Translations under genes and position numbers: made by a program
Part shown: positions 17,468-26,339 of the stretch, in pieces
Layout: every line of letters begins with the position of its first letter
Position numbering within the stretch: the stretch's first letter is position 1
The notes under the pieces: model-generated
Seen by the model: only the letters and a program-made list of their open reading frames with translations
Told to the model about the DNA's origin: nothing
The model's database searches: none
DNA from: Streptomyces sp. NBC_01233
GTDB taxonomy: Bacteria > Actinomycetota > Actinomycetes > Streptomycetales > Streptomycetaceae
Length of the DNA stretch: 64,000 bases
NCBI RefSeq assembly: GCF_035989305.1
Contig: NZ_CP108514.1
Coordinates: forward strand, 8,908,501-8,972,500
Direction: 5' to 3'

Positions 17468-18670
17468 TCACATGGGCCGCGGACGATCCTGCTTGACCGC
17501 CCGCAGGACCACGAACTTCGGCTCGCTCGCGACGACTTCGCTGTTGCCGAAGAGCCGGCGCAGGTGGGTGTGGTAGCCCATGTGCCGGTTCGCGACGATC
17601 CACAGCTCGCCGCCGGGCCGCAGCACCTTGCGCGACTGCGCGAACATGCGCAGCGCCGTGGCGTCCGTGGTGGCCTGGTGGGAGTGGAAGGGCGGATTGC
17701 TCAGCACCAGGTCCACGGACGCGGGCGGCAGCATGGCCACCCCGTCGCCGACGAGGAACTCCGCGGTCCGCCGCCCCTCGCGGACGTTCGCCCGGTACGT
17801 GGCCTGCGCCGAGGCGACCGCCTGGTACGACTCGTCGGTGAAGACGACCTCGGCGTCCGGGTCGTGGACCTGGACCGCCGTGCCGACGACGCCGTTGCCG
17901 CAGCCGAGGTCCACGACCCGGGCCCCGTCGGTGTTGGTCGGCAGGTTCTGCAGGAAGAAGCGGGTGCCGACGTCGAGCCGGTCGGCGCAGAAGATCCCGG
18001 CGTGGTTGACGACGGTCAGGCCGGAGCCCGACCCCGCGTCCTCGTCCACGGTGTACGTCAGCGGCCACGGCCCGGGAGTCGTGGGGCGGGTCGCCCCGGG
18101 AGTGCCCGGCGTGCAGAAGATCAGCCGGGCCTTCTTCTCGGCGAGCGAGGTCTTCGTGGGGCCGAGGATCTTCTCGAAGAGGCGCAGCGTGGAGGTGTGG
18201 ATCTCCTTGACCATGCCGGCGCCGACCACGACGGTGCCCGCGTGCACGTGCGGGGCCAGCCGGTACAGCTGGTCCTCCAGCAGCGCCAGGCTCTTGGGCA
18301 CGCGCACCAGCAGGACGTCGATCTTCCCGGGCGGCGGGTCCTGCGTGGTCAGCAGGGTCACCGTCGCCTTCGCCGTCCCGATCCCGTTGCGGTCCAGGTT
18401 GGCCGCGGTGGCGGAGCGGGTGAGGGCGGAGTCGGTGATCTGCGTCGGGCGGTACGCGGCGAGCGCCGTCGTCAGCGTCCCCCAGCGGTCCCCGAGCACC
18501 GTGATCTGGCCGGCGGAGGCCAGATCCACCGGCCCGCGCTCCCCGGTACCGGAGTCGAGGTGGCGCAGCAGGTACTCGTCGGCCGCGTCCCAGGCACGGA
18601 GCCGGTCGCGCGGGTCCTCGGGGAAGCGGGTGAGCTCGTAGGAGCCGAAGGGTGTGGTCAGGCGGTTCAT
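17468..18670 (-). CDS. RlmG/RsmC-like rRNA guanine-N2 methyltransferase
   Basis: The 400-residue protein has the two-domain layout of RlmG/RsmC. A degenerate N-terminal methyltransferase-like half (QITVLGDRWGTLTTAL) precedes a C-terminal catalytic half with SAM motif VVDLGCGNGVVG, the acidic loop FTDESYQAV and the substrate-side LVLSNPPFHSH. NPPF is typical of N-methylation of a base amino group, here probably guanine in 23S or 16S rRNA. The length matches E. coli RlmG (about 378 residues). The start ATG lies at the edge of a repetitive 0.5-kb spacer. The exact target nucleotide cannot be assigned from sequence. Confidence 0.8.
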   Translation of the reverse strand: MNRLTTPFGSYELTRFPEDPRDRLRAWDAADEYLLRHLDSGTGERGPVDLASAGQITVLGDRWGTLTTALAAYRPTQITDSALTRSATAANLDRNGIGTAKATVTLLTTQDPPPGKIDVLLVRVPKSLALLEDQLYRLAPHVHAGTVVVGAGMVKEIHTSTLRLFEKILGPTKTSLAEKKARLIFCTPGTPGATRPTTPGPWPLTYTVDEDAGSGSGLTVVNHAGIFCADRLDVGTRFFLQNLPTNTDGARVVDLGCGNGVVGTAVQVHDPDAEVVFTDESYQAVASAQATYRANVREGRRTAEFLVGDGVAMLPPASVDLVLSNPPFHSHQATTDATALRMFAQSRKVLRPGGELWIVANRHMGYHTHLRRLFGNSEVVASEPKFVVLRAVKQDRPRPM

Positions 18671-19165
18671 ATGGCCCCCAGGCTATCCGAGCCGACCGCC
18701 GGACCCCGCATGCACGGGGCGGAACACCCGAACGGCACCGTGCCCGACCGCCCCCGTTCGCGCGGCGAGGCTGCCGGACGCGCGGATGCCGGCGGCCCGC
18801 GGGGGCCCGCGTACGAGGGCGCACGCGGGCGGGACGTCCGCATGCGCCGGGTTCGGATCGCGCGATCCGCGGCCGGGCGTTCGGCGTTCGCACACGCAGA
18901 GCCCGGCCGCCCGTACGCGCGCGGCCGGGCGGCCCCGGCCGCATGTGCCGGTCCGGAGCAGCCTCATGCGCGGGTCGGGGCGTCCGCACGGACCGGGCCT
19001 GGCCGCCTCATGCGCGAGGCGGGCTGCGGCACATGCCCGTCCGGGCAGCCGCGCGCGGTCGGGCGTCCGCACACGCCGGTTCGGGCCGGGCCGGCGTGTG
19101 CGTGCGGGCGGCCGTTCGGAGGCGGCGCGCGGAGGCGGCGCGCGGCGCGGGCCCGGGACCGCCCG
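18671..19165. repeat. GC-rich spacer of degenerate short repeats
   Basis: No credible gene is seen between the RlmG-like start and the TPR gene stop. The DNA is made of diverged copies of short motifs. CGTCCGCA or GTTCGCA followed by YRCGCCGG-like sequence occurs near 18836, 18892, 18980 and 19062. CCTCATGCGCGRGKCGGG occurs near 18962 and 19006. GCMGCAYRTGCCSGTCCGG-like units lie near 18938 and 19027. Long frames on both strands are Arg/Pro/Gly shadows. The role is unknown; the run could be a decayed tandem array. Confidence 0.45.
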
Positions 19166-19516
19166 CTACTCCGGGAAGTCGCCCGCCATCGCCGCGGCCA
19201 CCCGCAGGTACGGGCGGGCCTCGGCGGCCCGGCCCAGGCGCTCCAGCGTGCGACCGAGCATCAGCTGCGCATAGTCCTCCACCGGCCAGCGCTCCAGGAT
19301 GGCGCGGAGCTCTTGCTCGGCGCGGGAGAGCTGGGCGGAGTGGTAGTAGGCGCGGGCCAGCAGCAGCCGGGGCGCCAGCTGCTCGGGCACCTCGCCCGCC
19401 AGCCCGTCCAGGATGCGGGCGGCCGTCGCGTACTCCTTCGCATCGAAGAAGAGCCGGGCGCGCGCCCAGCGCTCGGCTGCCGTTCCGTGCTCGAAGTACG
19501 TCGCCGGCGCGTTCAT
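19166..19516 (-). CDS. Small tetratricopeptide-repeat protein
   Basis: The 116-residue protein consists of about three TPR helix pairs: AERWARARLFFDAKEYATA, LAPRLLLARAYYHSAQLSRA and YAQLMLGRTLERLGRAAEA, each with the A/G/Y spacing of the repeat. There is no signal peptide. The start is MNAPATYFEHG; the open frame continues antisense to the pirin gene and is not real. It is divergent from the pirin gene across 105 bases containing an inverted repeat. It is probably a protein-interaction adaptor; the partner is unknown. Confidence 0.82.
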   Translation of the reverse strand: MNAPATYFEHGTAAERWARARLFFDAKEYATAARILDGLAGEVPEQLAPRLLLARAYYHSAQLSRAEQELRAILERWPVEDYAQLMLGRTLERLGRAAEARPYLRVAAAMAGDFPE

Positions 19517-19570
19517 CGCGTCCCTTCCGCCGTTCAGGTGGTCCGTCCGGGGCCTCCAACACGCCCGGGC

Positions 19571-19586
19571 GGTGGAACATTCCACC
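19571..19586. promoter_or_regulatory. Inverted repeat between divergent TPR and pirin genes
   Basis: GGTGGAA-CA-TTCCACC is a perfect 7-bp inverted repeat in the 105-base divergent promoter region, 36 bases before the pirin ATG. It may be an operator that controls both genes. Confidence 0.4.
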
Positions 19587-19621
19587 CGCCGGAGCCACCG
19601 CCGCGGGGCTAGGTTGTCCGC

Positions 19622-20587
19622 ATGAGCAATCTCGATCGCCAGCCCGCTCTCTCCGCCTGCGGCGGCCGCGGCTTCGTCGTGGCCGAGCCGGTGCGCGAGC
19701 TCCTCAGCCCGCGCACGGTCAAGCTCGGAGAGTCCACCGAGGTCCGCCGACTCCTGCCGAACCTGGGCCGCCGCATGGTGGGTGCCTGGTGCTTCGTGGA
19801 CCACTACGGCCCGGACGACATCGCCGACGAGCCCGGCATGCAGGTCGCGCCCCATCCCCACTCGGGCCTGCAGACCGTGAGCTGGCTCCACGAGGGAGAG
19901 GTGCTCCACCGCGACAGCGAGGGCAGCCTCGAGACGATCCGCCCGCGCGAGCTGGGCCTGATGACCTCCGGCCGCGGCATCAGCCACTCCGAGGAGAGCC
20001 CGCGCCCGCACGCCCGCTTCCTCCACGGCGCCCAGCTGTGGGTGGCCCTGCCGGACGCCCACCGGAACGTGGAGCCGCACTTCCAGCACCACGCGGAACT
20101 CCCGCACGTCACGGCCCCGGGACTGACGGCGACGGTCATCCTGGGCACCCTGGACACGGCGACCTCGCCCGGCACGGCGTACACCCCGATCGTGGGCGCG
20201 GACCTGACCCTCACGGCGGGCACCGAGACCCGCCTCCCGCTCGACCCGGACTTCGAGTACGCGGTCCTGTCGATGTCGGGCGAAGCCCACGTCGACGGCG
20301 TCCCGCTCCTCCCGGGCTCGATGCTCTACCTGGGCTGCGGCCGCACGGAACTCCCCCTGCGCGCCTCGTCGGACGCGGGCCTGATGCTCCTGGGCGGCGA
20401 GCCGTTCGAGGAGGAGATCGTGATGTTCTGGAACTGGATTGGCCGCTCCCATGAGGATATCGCACAGGCCCGCGAGGAGTGGATGAATGGGACCAGATTC
20501 GGCGAGGTGAAGGGGTATGACGGCCCTCCGCTTCCGGCTCCTGACCTGCCACCGGCCCATCTCAAACCACGCGGCCGAGTGCGCTGA
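19622..20587 (+). CDS. Pirin-family protein
   Basis: This 321-residue bicupin protein has the metal-binding pirin motif HPHSGLQTVSW in the N-terminal cupin. The conserved RELGLMTSGRGISHSEE supplies the further His/Glu ligands, and LHGAQLWVALP follows. The C-terminal half contains GGEPFEEEIVMFWNWIGRSH, the usual late pirin block. Pirins bind one iron or similar metal; some are quercetin dioxygenases, others affect pyruvate dehydrogenase or transcription in Streptomyces. Which applies is not shown here. It is divergent from the TPR gene. After it, the conserved gene order ends and the mobile zone begins. Confidence 0.9.
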   Translation: MSNLDRQPALSACGGRGFVVAEPVRELLSPRTVKLGESTEVRRLLPNLGRRMVGAWCFVDHYGPDDIADEPGMQVAPHPHSGLQTVSWLHEGEVLHRDSEGSLETIRPRELGLMTSGRGISHSEESPRPHARFLHGAQLWVALPDAHRNVEPHFQHHAELPHVTAPGLTATVILGTLDTATSPGTAYTPIVGADLTLTAGTETRLPLDPDFEYAVLSMSGEAHVDGVPLLPGSMLYLGCGRTELPLRASSDAGLMLLGGEPFEEEIVMFWNWIGRSHEDIAQAREEWMNGTRFGEVKGYDGPPLPAPDLPPAHLKPRGRVR

Positions 20588-21479
20588 CCTGCGGTATCTG
20601 AAGTGAGGCGGCCCCGCGGGGCGCGGGTCAGGCGCCTTCCGGTTACTGAAGCCTCGGCACTTCCGATCGCGCCCCGCGCTTGCCCTTCGATGGTGCGGGG
20701 CCTTCCCCCTCTGTGGGCGTCCGTGGGTGGGTGTGTGTCTACGAATGCTGACCCAATGCTGACTTTTCTGACGCTGCGTCAGGTGAGACTTCGTGCAGGT
20801 ACAGACGTCGAAGCGGCTTCGTCGGCGATCTGCGCTTGTCTGGAAGTTGTTCCCGGCTACGTGCCGGTCGGGGTGCCCGCTGCGCTTCGCTAGGCTCGGA
20901 CCGAGAGTCTGATCGCCCGGGTGCTACCGCTTGTAGGAAGCTGACAACCCCTGCAGCGGTCGTCGCAGCGGCGTCTTGCAGTCTCGGCGAGGTGAGCTTG
21001 GGGGGCAGGGCGATGAACTTGCCCTGCCCCCGTGGAGGCTTCTAGCGGAACTCGTCCGCTGGTACCGGGCCGGCACCAGCCCGATGCGCGAGAGCATCGA
21101 GCAGCAATACCGTCAGCGCGGGCACACCGCCGCCGAGCTGGCGGTCCTGCCCGACGGCCTGGTGGACTGGCAGATCAAGAAGGCGGTCACCACCTCGCGC
21201 ACGGCCGCCGCCCAGCTCGTGGGAGTCCTCGGCGGGGTGCCCATGCCCTCTTGCTGGAGGCAGGAGCTGGTTCTTGGACGCCGCGGGGCAGGTCTATTCG
21301 CCAGCGTCCCGGCTACTCCATCCGTGCGAGGACAGCCTGCTTCACCAGCTGGTGAGGGTCGCCTGTCGAGAGCTCCCAGATTTTGCGGTTCGACGGTTCA
21401 AGCAGGGAGCACAGCAGCCATGCCGCGTGGTCGCATGCCGGCTTGCATGCCTGCCCCCAGTGCGGGGTGACCTTCTTGT
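20588..21479. other. Gene-poor junction with gene remnants
   Basis: No intact gene is supported. A direct repeat AATGCTGACYY occurs twice in tandem (about 20743-20764). About 21040-21230 on the plus strand, a short coding-like stretch (PMRESIEQQYRQRGHTAAEL, then LPDGLVDWQIKKAV) looks like the middle of a lost gene. About 21400-21475, a plus-strand frame reads HAGLHACPQCGVTF, a zinc-ribbon-like end cut by the IS3 element. This is probably debris of an older integrated element. Confidence 0.4.
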
Positions 21480-21510
21480 TGTCAATCCCCTGGAAGCGTA
21501 GAGACCTTCC

Positions 21511-22451
21511 TTATGCGGCCAGGTCCTCCTGATGGTGGCTGGCGCGTGCTTCGCTGATGATCTGTTCGAACTCCACCGGCGGTAGCCCGCCGGCCGCGGA
21601 GTGTCTGCGGCGCATGTTGTAGAAGCCGGTGTCCAGGTGGCGATCTTCAGCCGGGCCTCGGTCCGGGTGGCGAACCGGTGCCGGTGGATGTACTCGACCT
21701 TGATCAGCGAGTTGAACGACTCCGCGGCGGCGTTGTCCAGCGCCGACCCGACCCGCCCCATGGACTGCACCACGCCCAGCCGGTCACACAGCTCGTTGTA
21801 CGCCTGACTGGTGTATTCGCTGCCGCGGTCGGAGTGGAAGATCACGCCGTCCACATCGCCACCGCGCGTGGTGGCGGCCATCTTCAGCGACGCGGCGACC
21901 AGGGCAGCGTCGTGATGCGCACCCATCGCATAGCCGAGCAGTCGGCGCGAGAACAGGTCGATGACCGTGGCCAGGTACAACTTTCCCTCCCCGGTCTCGA
22001 TTTCGGTCATATCGCCCACCCATAGGACGTTTGGGGAGACCGCGTCGAAGTGACGGTGCACCAGGTCAGGGGCCGCTTTGCGCTTGCCCTGCCGGGTCAG
22101 CGAGCGGCGCCTGCGGGGCGGTTTACGGCCCTGGAGCCCGAGCTCGGCCATGATCTCGGCGACCGTGTTCACCGAGACCTGCCAGCCCTCGGCCCACAGG
22201 TCCAGCGTGATCCTCGGTGACCCGTAGGTCTCGCCCGAGCGGCGGAAGAAGTACGTGATCCTCTCCTCCAGCATCGCCCGTCTGACCTCGCGTTTCGTCG
22301 GCTCGGCCGGGCGGCGTCGCCACTTGTAGAACCACGCCTCGGATACGCCGAGCGCGCGGCAGGAGACAGTGTGCGGGATGCCGTGCCCGGTCCTCTGGTC
22401 GCTGATCACCCCGACGAGAGCCGCCGGGTCCGCCACAGCTACTTCACCCAC
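21511..22451 (-). pseudogene. IS3-family transposase OrfB, frameshifted near its C-terminus
   Basis: The protein has the IS3 OrfB order. An N-terminal helical region (YKWRRRPAEPTKREVRRAM) leads to a DDE integrase core with D in WVGDMTEIETGEGKLYLA, D in VIFHSDRGSEYTS and E in DNAAAESFNSLIKVE. About 21632-21641 the frame breaks after EARLKIATW. The true end (FYNMRRRHSAAGG, then LPPVEFEQIISEARASHHQ) continues in the next frame to the TAA at 21511. One base is missing. The frame given by the unshifted sequence runs on to 21342 without homology. The catalytic triad is intact, but the conserved C-terminus is lost, so activity is doubtful. Confidence 0.85.
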
Positions 22452-22738
22452 AGGACCATGCAGCGTTTGAGGACATCACGCTCCATGGCCAGTTCCTTGT
22501 TCTCTTTGGTCAGCTCGGTGCTGCGCCTGCGCAGTCGCTCCAGTTCCTCCTGGACGCTCTCGCCCCGCCCGCCAGCAGCCGCACCGTTCCGCCGGGCGCG
22601 GGAGACCCAGCTGGCCAACGTGGTCTCGTTGATCCCCAGCTCCCTCGCGACCTGCGCGAGCGGCTTGCCCGTCTCGGTCACGATTCGCACAGCCCCCTCA
22701 CGGAACTCCGCGTCTAACTTCCGCCTCTTCTCCGCCAT
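22439..22738 (-). CDS. IS3-family transposase OrfA
   Basis: The 99-residue protein starts MAEKRRKLDAEFREGAVRIV, with the HTH GKPLAQVARELGINETTLASW. A leucine-zipper-like coiled coil follows (VQEELERLRRRSTELTKENKELAMERDVLK). This is the DNA-binding part of IS3 transposases. Its stop at 22439 overlaps the orfB frame, as needed for the usual -1 frameshift that makes the OrfAB fusion. I do not see a strong A-rich slippery heptamer; reinitiation is an alternative. Confidence 0.85.
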   Translation of the reverse strand: MAEKRRKLDAEFREGAVRIVTETGKPLAQVARELGINETTLASWVSRARRNGAAAGGRGESVQEELERLRRRSTELTKENKELAMERDVLKRCMVLWVK

Positions 22739-22790
22739 GACTCCCAACTTCCCCTGCAGTCACGGCCTCTACGCTACGAGGGGAAGGTCA

Positions 22791-23661
22791 CTGGCCGTCG
22801 AGTAGGAAGCGCAGCGACGAAGGCTGTGCCCCCGCCGGGCGGCTGCCCTGGCGCCAGCGGGTGCGAGGGCAGCCGGCGGGCGGGGTGCACGCTGCGTTCC
22901 GCAGGTGAAGTGCTTGAGGGCCGCCTCTCTGGGTGATCCGCCGTTGCACCTAGGCTCGTGGGGCCGCGTGTGTGCGAGGCTGGTGGCAGCGTCCGCTCCT
23001 GCTCTTGCCCGCCTACGGTCGGTGGTCATAGCAGAGACATTCGGCCGCGTAGGAGCGGGCGGGTGCTCCGTATGGACTCACCCCAGCCCCGCACTTGCCC
23101 GGCACACGACCGGGAGTGCCACCATCGCCGTGGGCGCCGTTCCCGGGTCGGACTGCGGCCAGCGGGGTGCCGGGATGTACGGGAGCGATGCGGCCTCGTG
23201 GCCTGCCGTGGCGGGGGCCGGACGCGACACGTCGGGTCGTCGTCCTCCAAGGGGCACCGAACCTGCCGTTGCCCTGGATTGAGGGCGGACGGTTTGCCCA
23301 ACGTCGCGTCGGGGTACGCAGTGTGATCGGCGGTGGGGATTCAGCTCGAAGGCCGTCCGCTTCACCTTGACGATCGCTCGCCTCCAGATGGACGGAGGCT
23401 CATGGATTCCGCCGGTGAGGCGTGGGCAGGGCCCCTTAGTGGCACATGCGACCTGCGCCTAGTTGTGCAACCGAGGAGAGGTGGAGCTCACTAACAACCT
23501 GCCAGGAACTGAGCGATGAATGCAAGACGGGAACGACAACTCTGCAAGCGCGCTGAACTCCGGAAGTCTGGTCGTTGCCGTGCTCGGCGATGTACTCGCG
23601 CAACACTCGGAGGGGCTGCTGCTGTCGGTTGGTGATCCCGTTGATCCGGCCGCCCCCAGGG
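22791..23661. other. Gene-poor spacer, probably degenerate
   Basis: Frames of 75-125 codons exist on both strands, but none has an RBS, a recognisable domain or consistent codon bias. I support no gene here. The region is likely decayed DNA between insertion sequences. Confidence 0.4.
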
Positions 23662-23877
23662 CTACTCGCGGGCCCGGCAGCGCAGCTCCACGAGGTCGGC
23701 GTACGAGCTGCCAGGCATGGACCAGTACGGGTGGGCATGCAGGTTGCGCAGCTCGCAGACCAAGGTGCGCCGCAGAGGAGTGCTGCTGCCGCGGGGGTGC
23801 CGGGCGAGAGCCGTGTAGGCGTGGATCACCCGGGTCTGGGCAAGTACTAGATCAGCAGGAAATAAGTTTCGCGCCAT
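23662..23877 (-). CDS. Small hypothetical protein or gene fragment
   Basis: The 71-codon frame gains Streptomyces-like codon bias from about residue 12 onward (LAQTRVIHAYTALARHP, then TPLRRTLVCELRNLHAHP and YADLVELRCRARE). No good RBS precedes the ATG, and the first 11 codons are AT-rich. It could be the tail of a lost gene rather than a real small gene. No domain is recognised. Confidence 0.3.
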   Translation of the reverse strand: MARNLFPADLVLAQTRVIHAYTALARHPRGSSTPLRRTLVCELRNLHAHPYWSMPGSSYADLVELRCRARE

Positions 23878-24624
23878 GGCTTGATTAGGTCACCTATTCG
23901 AGTTTGTCCGCAGGCTGAGAAGCGCTCCGGCGTGCCAGCACAGTTCTATCAGCATAGGCAGCCGGCTCTCCAGCGGCAGTGACCATGGCCGTTCCGGGCT
24001 CCCTCGTCGGCACCTTCGCTACGCAGCATGGTGATCAGCTTGCGGAACGCCCGCGGGCTGCGGTCGGCCGAACAGACAGTCACTGTCCTGGACATCGGCG
24101 CTGAGTTTGCTTCTCTTCCTCGGCCCTGCAGATCACATCGCACGCTTCGGTCCGGCGCGAGTCCTCGCCGAGGCCACAGTCAAGCGGGGAATCGTGGACG
24201 CCCACGAATGCCGACAGGGGATGACGCCGCTGACGGCCAACCAGAACGGACTGCGCGCACCGCTGTCCACCTGCTTGTATCGGTTTATGTCGACCACGTC
24301 GACTGCCGCGAAGAGTGGCGCTTCTGACGAACGGGCATGCCTCGGTGTGTGACCTGCGGCCACGCAGTGGGCAAGCGGGCCGTTGCCCGACGGCCCGCCA
24401 GACGAAGTGCGGCGCTCGTCCTTCTGGGGCGCCCGAGGAGCGCAACTGCCGACTGGAGTGGTCGTGCAGGCCCGCCTCGCCCGGGATCCGCGACCGGCGG
24501 ACCCGCCCGAGGGCGGTGGCCAGGGATCTCTTGCTCTCGGCCGTGACATGCGTGACAGACGGGTAAACCGAAAGGATTGACCAGCCGCCGTCTACTGAGG
24601 CGGGCAGTCGGCACTACCGGGGAC
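23878..24624. other. Gene-poor spacer
   Basis: I see no supportable gene. A short plus-strand frame near 24335 begins MPRCVTCGHAVGKRA, with a CxxCGH pattern, but it loses coding character at once. It may be a zinc-finger fragment. Confidence 0.35.
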
Positions 24625-24681
24625 ACGAAGACCTCCGTGTGGTGAGTTCGTAGACAGCTCCCACCGCACAGAGGTCTTCGT
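24625..24681 (+). repeat. Long hairpin with conserved loop, probable 5' end of a lost insertion sequence
   Basis: ACGAAGACCTC (24625-24635) pairs perfectly with GAGGTCTTCGT (24671-24681), and the stem continues for 8 more pairs (GTGTGGTG with CACCGCAC, one wobble). The loop holds TTCGTAGACAGCTC. The right arm contains GAGG directly before a GTG at 24682, so the stem would hide a ribosome site. Transposase genes often use this to prevent translation of read-through RNA. The frame after the GTG is truncated. A second hairpin with the same loop lies at 39092-39155. Confidence 0.5.
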
Positions 24682-24728
24682 CGTGTTCACGACTGATCGC
24701 GTGTCAACAATGCTCGTGATCAATAGAC

Positions 24729-25319
24729 CTAGGGCGCATCAGCGCTCTTGGCCAGCAGTTCGATGATCTCATCGGAAGTGCCACACTCTCCGAGCATCGG
24801 GAAGATCCGCTCGATGCTGTTGCGATGCGCCTCCGGATCCATGTCCGCCATCGCGTCGGTGGCGAGCGTGACGTGGTAGCCGAGTTCGTGCGCGTTGCGC
24901 GCGGTGGACTCCACACCGATGCTCGTGGCAATGCCGGCAAGCACGACCTGGGTGATACCACGGCGGCGCAGTTGCAGGTCGAGATCGGTGCCGTAGAACG
25001 CACCCCAGTTGCGCTTCGTGACCAGGATGTCGCCGGAGTGACCGCGAAGGTCCTCGACGATCTCATCCCACCCGGTCGGCATGGGGCCCGTGTAGTTCGG
25101 TGTGTCCTTGCGGCCGGGCGTACCGTCCGCGTGGTCCTCGGCCCGGGTGACGCGGACCAGGACGACCGTGGCACCGTGGTCGCGGAATGCGCCCGCGAGT
25201 AAGGCCGTACGAGCCACGACATCGGGGCCACTGTGTGGTACACAGGGGGCACCGACCGTGGCATTCTGCAGGTCGATGAGTACGAGAGCAGTTCCCGCGT
25301 CGAGCGTGGTGACCGGCAC
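24729..25319 (-). CDS. Isochorismatase-family hydrolase
   Basis: The 196-residue protein has the cysteine-hydrolase/isochorismatase fold. Asp16 lies in LVLIDLQN, Lys102 in ILVTKRNWGAFYGT, and the nucleophile position in VVLAGIATSIGVESTA. At that position this protein has Gly135 where amidase members have Cys. True isochorismatases such as PhzD also lack the Cys and use Asp/Lys to cleave a vinyl ether. So vinyl-ether hydrolysis is more likely than amide hydrolysis. The GTG start follows AAAGGG. A longer frame upstream has no homology. It lies alone between transposon remnants; a link to the PKS cluster is unproven. Confidence 0.85.
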   Translation of the reverse strand: MPVTTLDAGTALVLIDLQNATVGAPCVPHSGPDVVARTALLAGAFRDHGATVVLVRVTRAEDHADGTPGRKDTPNYTGPMPTGWDEIVEDLRGHSGDILVTKRNWGAFYGTDLDLQLRRRGITQVVLAGIATSIGVESTARNAHELGYHVTLATDAMADMDPEAHRNSIERIFPMLGECGTSDEIIELLAKSADAP

Positions 25320-25744
25320 GTTGCGCCCTTTCGGTTTGATGATCGCGTCACTGAACGTTGCGTCGCCCACTGTGGATTGAACGAGCCGGCGCACGTGGAA
25401 CGGCCGACGGCTGTACAGCGATGGGATCCGGATCGGTGATGTCCAAGGTGATGCGCACGTTGTTCGTGACGGAGTTGGGGATGTTTCCGACTGCGGCCGA
25501 CTGGCTCCTGACGAGTTGATCGACCAGTTCGCCACCGGATCCGCCCTGCCGGCCCTCACCTGGTGGCGCACGAAACTCTACCGCTTCCCCAAGGCTGAGC
25601 GAACTGAAATGAACGAAGATACAGTGCGCTCTCCTCGGTAGCGGATCGTTGCAGACGGTGTTGGTTCAGCCTGTTCGACGGCCCTTCAAATGACGGACAA
25701 TCAGTTCTCTGACTTGAAGCAGGCCGCGAACGGTGACCTCGGCC
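25320..25744. other. Spacer without a gene
   Basis: Upstream of the isochorismatase-family gene I see only short frames lacking codon bias. It probably holds that gene's promoter and the decayed left part of the IS1380-type remnant. Confidence 0.35.
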
Positions 25745-26255
25745 GGCCGGGGGATGCGGCTGATCGTGCGCCAAGGAACGCCCTTGGACTGGCGCGCAGT
25801 TGATCTTGACCGACGCGCACGGAGTGCTGCTCACCACGTTTGTCCACGAACGGCACCGGCGTCCCGATCGCAGCATGCGAACTGGGTCGCACCAGTGGTC
25901 AAGGCGCCGAATACCGCATCCGTAATGTACGTGCTACCGGCCGAACCCCGCCGCAATGCGGCCGCGGCTGTTCTCCGAGGCTGCCCAGCTGGTTGCCGAC
26001 GCCCGCATCCGGCACATGAGATGCGCACGCCGTTGGCGTAGGAACGCTGTGATCAGCGATGCCCTGGCGCGGATCGCAACTCTCCCCAACTCTGGTTGAC
26101 CAGCGCGTTCTCCTCCTAGCAGCATCACATGACCGGAGCCGTTTAACCCGATGCCCATCCGACACGACAGCTGGGCCATCAGCCTTGCCGCCACGAGCCC
26201 GAACAACCGAAAACGGCCTGCCGGAGAAACGACGGGCCGCCATGAAAGATCGAGG
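25745..26255 (+). pseudogene. IS1380-type transposase remnant A
   Basis: Two blocks match the end of IS1380-family transposases. MRLIVR is followed, after one extra base, by KERPWTGAQLILTDAHGVLL (normal type RLIVRKERPHPGAQLRFTDADG). Then, past a stop and a deletion, comes PRLFSEAAQLVADARIRHMR and ISDALARIATLP with a TGA at 26097. The 13-mer TGAAAGATCGAGG at 26243-26255 follows, and recurs at the end of the second remnant (29104-29116), so it probably marks the 3' end. Decay is advanced: frameshift, stop codon and a missing central part. Confidence 0.6.
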
Positions 26256-26339
26256 TCAACTCGATCACCATGAGGCCCGCCACCCAAATAGACTGACACG
26301 GCATTGACGGTACTTCAGGTCAGAAACGGGAGAAATCTC

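Larger units (their letters stand above)
21480..22790 (-). mobile_element. IS3-family insertion sequence
   Basis: The element of about 1.31 kb carries orfA and orfB in the usual overlapping order. Imperfect terminal inverted repeats match at 21 of 27 positions. The left end begins TGTCAATCCCC (21480) and the right end, read inward from 22790, begins TGACCTTCCCC; both contain GCGTAGAG. The TG...CA ends are typical for IS3. I see no clear target duplication (TGT versus CTG flanks). The frameshift in orfB means this copy is probably immobile. It split the remnant DNA to its left. Confidence 0.75.

Noticed and set aside
18683..19072. 129-codon minus-strand frame in the repetitive spacer
   Set aside because: Composed of the degenerate repeats, Arg/Gly/Pro-rich, no RBS.
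18652..20454. 600-codon plus-strand frame covering the repeat spacer and pirin gene
   Set aside because: Arg/Pro/Ala-rich shadow; the pirin motifs are in another frame.
20588..20760. Possible tRNA or attachment site next to the pirin gene
   Set aside because: The repeated AATGCTGAC motif recalls integrated-element borders, but I found no cloverleaf and no second matching att copy.
22905..23282. 125-codon plus-strand frame after the IS3 element
   Set aside because: No RBS, no recognisable domain and no consistent codon bias.
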